Below, piece by piece: positions 58,953-64,000 of a DNA stretch of 64,000 nt. A program made the translations under genes and the position numbers. This DNA comes from Streptomyces sp. WAC 01529 (GTDB taxonomy: Bacteria; Actinomycetota; Actinomycetes; Streptomycetales; Streptomycetaceae): contig NZ_CP029617.1 in NCBI RefSeq assembly GCF_003945545.1, positions 3,235,001 to 3,299,000 on the forward strand. The letters are read 5' to 3'. Every line of letters starts with the position of its first letter. Position 1 is the first letter of the stretch. The notes beneath the pieces were generated by a model. That model searched no databases and was not told the DNA's origin. It worked only from the letters and a program-made list of their open reading frames with translations.

Positions 58953-60344
58953 TCACTGGCCCTGCTGCTCCGCGAGGAAGGCGAGCAGGTCCTGCCGGCT
59001 CACGACACCGGTCGGCTTGCCCTCGACCAGGACGATCGCCGCGTCCGCGCCACCGAGCACCGACATCAGGTCCGCCACCGGCTCGCCGGAGCCGACCTGC
59101 GGCAGCGGGTCCGACATGTGCTTCTCCAGCGGGTCGGAGAGCGAGGCGCGCTGGGTGAAGAGCGCGTCGAGCAGCTCCCGCTCGACGACCGAGCCGATGA
59201 CCTCGGCGGCCATCACGTCGGGGTGACCCGCGCCCGGCTTGACGATCGGCATCTGCGAGACGCCGTACTCGCGCAGCACCTCGATGGCCTCGCCCACCGT
59301 CTCCTCGGGGTGCATGTGCACCAGCGAGGGCAGCGCGCCGCCCTCCTTGCGGCTCAGCACGTCGCCGACGCGCGGCGCGTCACCGGCCTGCTCCAGGAAG
59401 CCGTAGTCGTTCATCCACTCATCGCTGAAGATCTTGCTCATGTAGCCGCGCCCGGAGTCGGGCAGGAGCACGACCACGACGTCGTCGGGGCCCAGCCGCT
59501 CCGCGACCCGCAGCGCCGCGACGACCGCCATGCCGCAGGAGCCGCCGACGAGCAGCCCCTCCTCCTTGGCCAGGCGCCGCGTCATCTGGAAGGAGTCCTT
59601 GTCGGACACCGCGATGATCTCGTCGGTCACGTTCTGGTCGTACGCCGTCGGCCAGAAGTCCTCACCGACGCCCTCGACGAGGTAGGGCCGCCCGGAGCCG
59701 CCGGAGTACACGGACCCCTCGGGGTCGGCGCCGACGACCTTCACCCGGCCGTCGGAGACCTCCTTCAGGTAGTTGCCCGTCCCGGAGATCGTGCCGCCGG
59801 TCCCGATGCCCGTCACGAAGTGGGTGATCTTCCCCTCCGTCTGCTCCCACAGCTCGGGGCCGGTGGAGTGGTAGTGGGAGAGCGGGTTGTTCGGGTTGCT
59901 GTACTGGTCGGGCTTCCAGGCGCCGGGCGTCTCGCGTACGAGGCGGTCGGAGACGTTGTAGTACGAATCCGGGTGCTCGGGGTCGACGGCGGTCGGGCAG
60001 ACGACCACGTCGGCGCCGTACGCGCGCAGCACGTTGATCTTGTCGAGTGACACCTTGTCGGGGCAGACGAAGATGCACTTGTAGCCCTTCTGCTGGGCCA
60101 CGATGGCGAGCCCGACCCCGGTGTTGCCGGACGTCGGCTCGACGATGGTCCCGCCGGGCTTCAGCTCCCCGCTCTGCTCGGCCGCCTCGATCATGCGCAG
60201 GGCGATGCGGTCCTTCACGGAACCGCCGGGGTTGAAGTACTCGACCTTGGCCAGGACGGTCGCCTGGATGCCCGCGGTCACGTTGTTGAGTTTCACCAGC
60301 GGGGTGTTGCCGACGAGACTGATCATCGAGTCGTGGAATTGCAC
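58953..60344 (-). CDS. cbs: Cystathionine beta-synthase
   Basis: A 463-residue protein. The PLP fold type II part (1-320) has GNTPLVKLN, the PLP lysine in NPGGSVKDR (Lys44), the substrate loop TSGNTGVGLAIVA, the phosphate-binding GTGGTISGTGNYL, and GGSCGMAVVAA. The C-terminal ~130 residues carry a pair of CBS domains (HPEETVGEAIEVLREYGVSQMPIV and VADLMSVLGGADAAIVLVEGKPTGVVSRQDLL). It condenses serine and homocysteine to cystathionine in reverse transsulfuration. It lacks the N-terminal haem domain of the animal enzymes. It is divergent from the SGNH hydrolase gene. Confidence 0.96.
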   Translation of the reverse strand: MQFHDSMISLVGNTPLVKLNNVTAGIQATVLAKVEYFNPGGSVKDRIALRMIEAAEQSGELKPGGTIVEPTSGNTGVGLAIVAQQKGYKCIFVCPDKVSLDKINVLRAYGADVVVCPTAVDPEHPDSYYNVSDRLVRETPGAWKPDQYSNPNNPLSHYHSTGPELWEQTEGKITHFVTGIGTGGTISGTGNYLKEVSDGRVKVVGADPEGSVYSGGSGRPYLVEGVGEDFWPTAYDQNVTDEIIAVSDKDSFQMTRRLAKEEGLLVGGSCGMAVVAALRVAERLGPDDVVVVLLPDSGRGYMSKIFSDEWMNDYGFLEQAGDAPRVGDVLSRKEGGALPSLVHMHPEETVGEAIEVLREYGVSQMPIVKPGAGHPDVMAAEVIGSVVERELLDALFTQRASLSDPLEKHMSDPLPQVGSGEPVADLMSVLGGADAAIVLVEGKPTGVVSRQDLLAFLAEQQGQ

Positions 60345-60507
60345 CGTTGTCTCCGGGCTGCGATGTAGTGCGACGAATTGGTGCGGTCAGCCTAAGGGTC
60401 CATGTCATCCGTTCACCTCCGCTCGCGATTGGCCGACCGTGCTTACGGGGCAATGAGTGGATGTACGGCTGTACGGCGGTTCGGCTACGAGGAGGTGGCT
60501 GCGGGGC

Positions 60508-61530
60508 ATGTCGAGGGCGAGGGTGGCACGGCGGATCGCCGCGGGGGCGGCGTACGGCGGCGGAGGCATCGGGCTCATCGGGGCCGCGACGGTCGGCGTG
60601 GTGCTCGCCGAGGTGCAGCTGGCGAAGCGGACCGTGGGCGGCGGCCACGCGGATCCGCCGCGGTCCGACGGCCGCTACGGACGGGCGTACGGCGAGGAGC
60701 CCGGCCGCCCCGACTGCTCCGAACCGGTGCGGTTCGCGATGCTCGGCGACTCCACGGCGGCGGGGCAGGGCGTGCACCGGGCCGGGCAGACCCCGGGGGC
60801 GCTGCTCGCCGCGGGGCTCGCGGCGGTGGCGGAGCGGCCGGTCGACCTGCGGAACGTGGCGCTGCCGGGCGCGCAATCCGACGACCTGGACCGCCAGGTG
60901 ACGCTGGTCCTCTCCGACCCCGCGTGGGTGCCGGACGTCTGCGTGATCATGATCGGCGCGAACGACGTGACGCACCGGATGCCGCCGACGCGGTCGGTGC
61001 GGCACCTGTCGGCGGCGGTGCGGCGGCTGCGGACGGCCGGGGCGGAGGTGGTCGTCGGCACCTGCCCCGATCTCGGCACCGTCGAGAACGTCTACCAGCC
61101 GCTGCGGTGGCTGGCCCGCCGGGTCTCGCGGCAGCTGGCCGCGGCGCAGACGATCGGCGTGGTCGAGCAGGGCGGGCGGACGGTGTCGCTGGGCGACCTG
61201 CTGGGCCCCGAGTTCGCGGCGAACCCCCGGGAGCTGTTCGGTCCCGACAACTACCACCCCTCGGCGGAGGGGTACGCGACGGCTGCCATGGCGGTACTTC
61301 CCACGCTGTGCGCGGCGCTCGGCCTGTGGCCCGAGGAGGAGCGGCCCGACATCTCGCGGCGCGAGGGCTTCCTGCCGGTGGCGCGGGCGGCGGCGCAGGC
61401 CGCGGCGGAGGGCGGCACGGAGGTCACCCCCGCGATGCCGGCCGGCCCCCGGGGGCCGTGGGCCCTCCTCAAACGCCGTCGCCGCCGCCGCATCCACCAC
61501 ACCCCGGACCCCTCCCCGCTCCCCCGATGA
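60508..61530 (+). CDS. SGNH/GDSL-family hydrolase, membrane anchored
   Basis: About 340 residues from ATG 60508 (MSRARVARRIAAG), with GAGGAGG a little far upstream. An N-terminal hydrophobic helix (GGGGIGLIGAATVGVVLAEVQLA) may be a signal anchor. The SGNH blocks are intact: I, FAMLGDSTAAGQG (Ser82); II, VALPGAQSDDL; III, MIGANDVTH; V, DNYHPSAEGY (Asp and His). The C-terminus is basic (LLKRRRRRRIHH). The enzyme would be an esterase or acyltransferase acting at the membrane or outside. It is divergent from cbs and followed by the palindromic repeat. Confidence 0.9.
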   Translation: MSRARVARRIAAGAAYGGGGIGLIGAATVGVVLAEVQLAKRTVGGGHADPPRSDGRYGRAYGEEPGRPDCSEPVRFAMLGDSTAAGQGVHRAGQTPGALLAAGLAAVAERPVDLRNVALPGAQSDDLDRQVTLVLSDPAWVPDVCVIMIGANDVTHRMPPTRSVRHLSAAVRRLRTAGAEVVVGTCPDLGTVENVYQPLRWLARRVSRQLAAAQTIGVVEQGGRTVSLGDLLGPEFAANPRELFGPDNYHPSAEGYATAAMAVLPTLCAALGLWPEEERPDISRREGFLPVARAAAQAAAEGGTEVTPAMPAGPRGPWALLKRRRRRRIHHTPDPSPLPR

Positions 61531-61548
61531 CGTGCGGCCCCGGTGGGG

Positions 61549-61645
61549 GCTGGTCGCGCAGTTCCCCGCGCCCCTACGGGGCGCCACCCGCGACCGGGAC
61601 CAAGGCGCCCCGTCAGGGGCGCGGGGAACTGCGCGAGCAACCACG
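61549..61645. repeat. Palindromic repeat family, inverted pair
   Basis: A forward core at 61551-61584 (TGGTCGCGCAGTTCCCCGCG and following) and a reverse core at 61602-61641 (GGCGCCCCGTCAGGGGCGCG, then GGGAACTGCGCGAGCAACC) face each other. Each has its own small hairpin, and together they can form one long stem after the SGNH hydrolase gene. Confidence 0.88.
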
Positions 61646-61845
61646 ACGCACCCGCACAGGAGCCCCACGCCCACAGGGAAACGCACCCCCAGTCCGCCCA
61701 GGGCCCCGCCGGCCTGAGCAACCGCTTAGAAATGCGTCCCTCGTCACAGCCCCCGCCCCCTGACGCCCACCCCTACGTACAGGTAACTTCCAAGGAGTCC
61801 GCCACCCCGCCCCGGCCCGGGGCGCCCCCGCCAGCAGGAGTGCTG
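61646..61845. other. Leader/promoter region of the thiolase gene
   Basis: No gene is supported here. It must contain the thiolase promoter; the stretch TACAGGTAACTTCCAAGGAGTCC near 61775-61800 is the only relatively AT-rich part. I could not assign -35 and -10 boxes with confidence. Confidence 0.35.
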
Positions 61846-63066
61846 ATGCCCGAAGCCGTGATCGTCTCCGCCGCCCGAACCCCGATCGGCCGCGCCTTCA
61901 AGGGCTCCCTGAAGGATCTGCGCCCCGACGACCTGACCGCCACGATCATCGAGGCCGCCCTCGCCAAGGTCCCCGAGCTGGACCCGAAGGACATCGACGA
62001 CCTGATGCTCGGCTGCGGTCTGCCCGGCGGCGAGCAGGGCCACAACCTCGGCCGCATCGTCGCCGTACAGCTGGGCATGGACCACCTCCCCGGCTGCACC
62101 ATCACCCGCTACTGCTCCTCGTCCCTCCAGACGAGCCGCATGGCCCTGCACGCCATCAAGGCGGGCGAGGGCGACGTCTTCATCTCCGCGGGCGTGGAGA
62201 TGGTCTCGCGCAGCACCAAGGGCACCTCGGACGGCCTGCCCGACACGCACAACCCCTTCTTCGCCGACGCCGAGGCCCGCACCGAGGCCGTCGCCAAGAC
62301 CGAGGGCTCCACCTGGCACGACCCGCGCGAGGACGGCCTGGTCCCGGACGCCTACATCGCGATGGGCCAGACCGCGGAGAACCTCGCCCGCGCCAAGGGC
62401 GTCACCCGCAAGGACATGGACGAGTTCGGCGTCCGCTCGCAGAACCTCGCCGAGGAAGCCATCAAGAACGGCTTCTGGGAGCGCGAGATCACCCCCGTGA
62501 CGACCCCTGACGGCACCGTCGTCAGCAAGGACGACGGGCCCCGCGCCGGCGTCACGTACGAGGGCGTGCAGGGCCTCAAGCCCGTCTTCCGCCCCGACGG
62601 CATGGTCACCGCCGGCAACTGCTGCCCGCTGAACGACGGCGCCGCCGCCCTGGTGATCATGAGCGACACCAAGGCCCGCGAGCTGGGCCTGACCCCGCTC
62701 GCCCGCATCGTCTCCACCGGCGTCACCGGCCTCTCCCCCGAGATCATGGGTCTCGGCCCGGTCGAGGCGTCCAAGCAGGCCCTGCGGCGGGCCGGGCTGA
62801 CCATCGACGACATCGACCTCGTCGAGATCAACGAGGCCTTCGCCGCCCAGGTGATCCCCTCCTACCGCGACCTGAACATCCCGCTGGAGAAGCTGAACGT
62901 CAACGGCGGCGCCATCGCCGTCGGCCACCCCTTCGGCATGACGGGCGCCCGCATCACCGGCACGCTGATCAACTCCCTCCAGTTCCACGACAAGCAGTTC
63001 GGCCTGGAGACGATGTGCGTCGGCGGCGGCCAGGGCATGGCGATGGTCATCGAGCGTCTGAGCTGA
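61846..63066 (+). CDS. Acetyl-CoA C-acetyltransferase (thiolase)
   Basis: A 406-residue protein with AGGAG six bases before ATG 61846. Thiolase landmarks: VIVSAARTPIGRAFKGSL, the acylated cysteine Cys90 in TRYCSSSLQT, ISAGVEMVSR, DLVEINEAFAAQ, NVNGGAIAVGHPFGMTGAR (His), and the second catalytic cysteine in TMCVGGGQGMA. It either condenses two acetyl-CoA or cleaves 3-ketoacyl-CoA, in beta-oxidation or its reverse. It stands alone and is followed by a 13-bp perfect hairpin. Confidence 0.95.
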   Translation: MPEAVIVSAARTPIGRAFKGSLKDLRPDDLTATIIEAALAKVPELDPKDIDDLMLGCGLPGGEQGHNLGRIVAVQLGMDHLPGCTITRYCSSSLQTSRMALHAIKAGEGDVFISAGVEMVSRSTKGTSDGLPDTHNPFFADAEARTEAVAKTEGSTWHDPREDGLVPDAYIAMGQTAENLARAKGVTRKDMDEFGVRSQNLAEEAIKNGFWEREITPVTTPDGTVVSKDDGPRAGVTYEGVQGLKPVFRPDGMVTAGNCCPLNDGAAALVIMSDTKARELGLTPLARIVSTGVTGLSPEIMGLGPVEASKQALRRAGLTIDDIDLVEINEAFAAQVIPSYRDLNIPLEKLNVNGGAIAVGHPFGMTGARITGTLINSLQFHDKQFGLETMCVGGGQGMAMVIERLS

Positions 63067-63137
63067 CGATCGGGCGCCTGAGCTGACGCAGGGTCGGCGC
63101 GCGTTGACGCTCCGTTTCTGCACCTTTCCGTGACCCA

Positions 63138-63174
63138 ATCTCCCCCAGGATGTGACCTATCTCCTGGGGGAGAT
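63138..63174 (+). terminator. Hairpin after the thiolase gene
   Basis: ATCTCCCCCAGGA (63138-63150) pairs exactly with TCCTGGGGGAGAT (63162-63174) around an 11-base loop. It is 72 bases after the thiolase stop and reads as a terminator, although no U tract follows. Confidence 0.75.
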
Positions 63175-63321
63175 GCATATGCCCAGCTCAGAGCGGTCTG
63201 TGGGGGTACTCCGGGCCCAAAGACCTGTCCACTTCGTGACGTTATGCACTGACAGGTGGATCGTGCAGGCTTCAAGCTGATGTAGGAAGTCGGGGGTCGA
63301 CTTGAAACCGGGAGTACGTCA

Positions 63322-64000
63322 GTGAGCGCCTTGCCTCTTGCCTTGCTGCTCTCCACGGCCGCTGCCACGGCCGTGGGTGCCGCCGCCCTGCACGCGGTGC
63401 ACGGCCTTCGTAAGCAGTTGGCCGAAATCACGGCCCTGCGCACCGAGCTGGCCGACAGCCGTGCCGCCGCCGAACGCCCGCACCCCACGGTGCCGGGCGC
63501 CCGCACCGCCGTGGACACCGACGAGATACGCGCGGCGGTCGCCGAGGCGCTCGCCGAGGAGCGGGAGCGGGAGCTGGCCGAGGCCCGCGCCTTCTGGGCC
63601 GCCCAGGAGGCCCGTGAGGGCTCTGACGCGCCCTCCCTGCTGCACGGCCTGCCCGGCATTCCCGACGGCATCGCCCTGCCCGGCATTCCGGACAGCATCG
63701 CCGACGAGCTGTTCCTGCCGCGCCAGGCGGACTTCGCGGGCCTGGAGGCGGACAGCCTGGAGCCGGTGATCGAGCCCTTCGCCGACCCGGCCGCCGACGA
63801 GTATGCCGGGGACTCCCCCGAGCTGGCCGCGGCCCGCCGCCGCCACCCCTCGCACCCGGACTTCGTGCCGGTGCGGACTTCCGCGATGGACGGGTACGGC
63901 GACCACGAGCGCACGGTGGCCTGCCTGGAGGAGCTGGCCGACGCCCGCACCGCCCTCGCCGACGTCCGCCCGGGCCCGCTGGGCACCCTGGACGTCTACG
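63322..64000 (+). CDS. Membrane-anchored hypothetical protein with coiled-coil region (3' end outside window)
   Basis: The frame is open from GTG 63322 (GGGAG upstream) to the right edge, at least 226 residues. An N-terminal hydrophobic helix (LPLALLLSTAAATAVGAAAL) acts as signal or anchor. A charged, probably coiled-coil segment follows (LRKQLAEITALRTELADSRAAAE, then EIRAAVAEALAEERERELAEAR). A short LPGIP repeat occurs near residue 115. The rest is acidic and without a family I recognise. The strong G/C third-position bias supports it as a real gene. Confidence 0.75.
   Translation, partial: MSALPLALLLSTAAATAVGAAALHAVHGLRKQLAEITALRTELADSRAAAERPHPTVPGARTAVDTDEIRAAVAEALAEERERELAEARAFWAAQEAREGSDAPSLLHGLPGIPDGIALPGIPDSIADELFLPRQADFAGLEADSLEPVIEPFADPAADEYAGDSPELAAARRRHPSHPDFVPVRTSAMDGYGDHERTVACLEELADARTALADVRPGPLGTLDVY

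Overview
The window reads as chromosomal DNA of a Streptomyces species. G+C is very high with strongly biased third codon positions, GTG and TTG starts are frequent, and the families are typical of the genus: LCP proteins, a large SARP regulator, Ser/Thr kinases with PQQ-type sensors, a SigB-like sigma factor with partner-switching genes, and an ECF41 sigma factor. From memory, the gene order (LCP genes, fadE-type dehydrogenase, M19 dipeptidase, purE-purK, gtrA, two-component pair, POT transporter, sigI locus, hut genes, cbs, thiolase) resembles the core-chromosome stretch of S. coelicolor that carries Sco3058. That comparison was not computed. I saw no rRNA, tRNA, CRISPR array, transposase or phage structural gene.

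Layout. (1) 1-7.0 kb: three LCP cell-wall glycopolymer ligases (the first cut by the window edge), a family 2 glycosyltransferase, a hotdog thioesterase, and an M19 dipeptidase homologue that has lost its metal-binding residues. (2) 7.0-10.8 kb: two tandem VOC proteins divergent from a CGNR zinc-finger regulator, then an ECF41 module (FAD oxidoreductase plus sigma factor with C-terminal SnoaL-like domain) behind a matching promoter. (3) 10.8-22.5 kb: UDP-glucose dehydrogenase, acyl-CoA dehydrogenase, an intact M19 dipeptidase, purE-purK, GtrA, a response regulator and histidine kinase, a POT peptide transporter and a secreted hydrolase. (4) 22.7-27.1 kb: an LPXTG surface protein with a membrane partner, and an anti-sigma / anti-anti-sigma / SigB-type sigma locus. 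(5) 27.2-35.4 kb, which looks accessory: a 1093-residue STAND-like ATPase, two proteins sharing a nearly identical seven-repeat propeller fused to different cell-wall-enzyme-like domains, and a secreted type B carboxylesterase. (6) 35.3-41 kb: hutU, an M20 amidohydrolase, hutF and hutI, tightly coupled, for histidine breakdown. (7) 41-46 kb: a PLP decarboxylase-fold enzyme, an alpha/beta hydrolase, an APC permease, a small secreted protein and a DLH-like protein. (8) 46.1-54.7 kb: a giant SARP regulator divergent from a membrane protein and two coupled Ser/Thr kinases with PQQ-type repeats. (9) 54.9-64 kb: a hydrolase, an RpiR regulator divergent from an NCS1 permease, a small membrane protein, cystathionine beta-synthase, an SGNH hydrolase, a thiolase, and a membrane-anchored protein cut by the right edge.

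A GC-rich palindromic repeat family (core GCGCAGTTCCCCGCGCCCC and its complement) recurs at about 18.7, 22.6, 39.2, 58.6 and 61.6 kb. It usually lies between genes, but in one case it lies inside a coding sequence, just after a well-supported start codon, and in another it supplies a protein's C-terminal tail. The most unusual loci are the pair of propeller-fused, signal-peptide-less enzymes at 30.6-33.5 kb, the pseudo-dipeptidase at 5.8-7.0 kb, the repeat-invaded hut amidohydrolase, and the ECF41 module with a 21-bp tandem repeat in its presumed leader.
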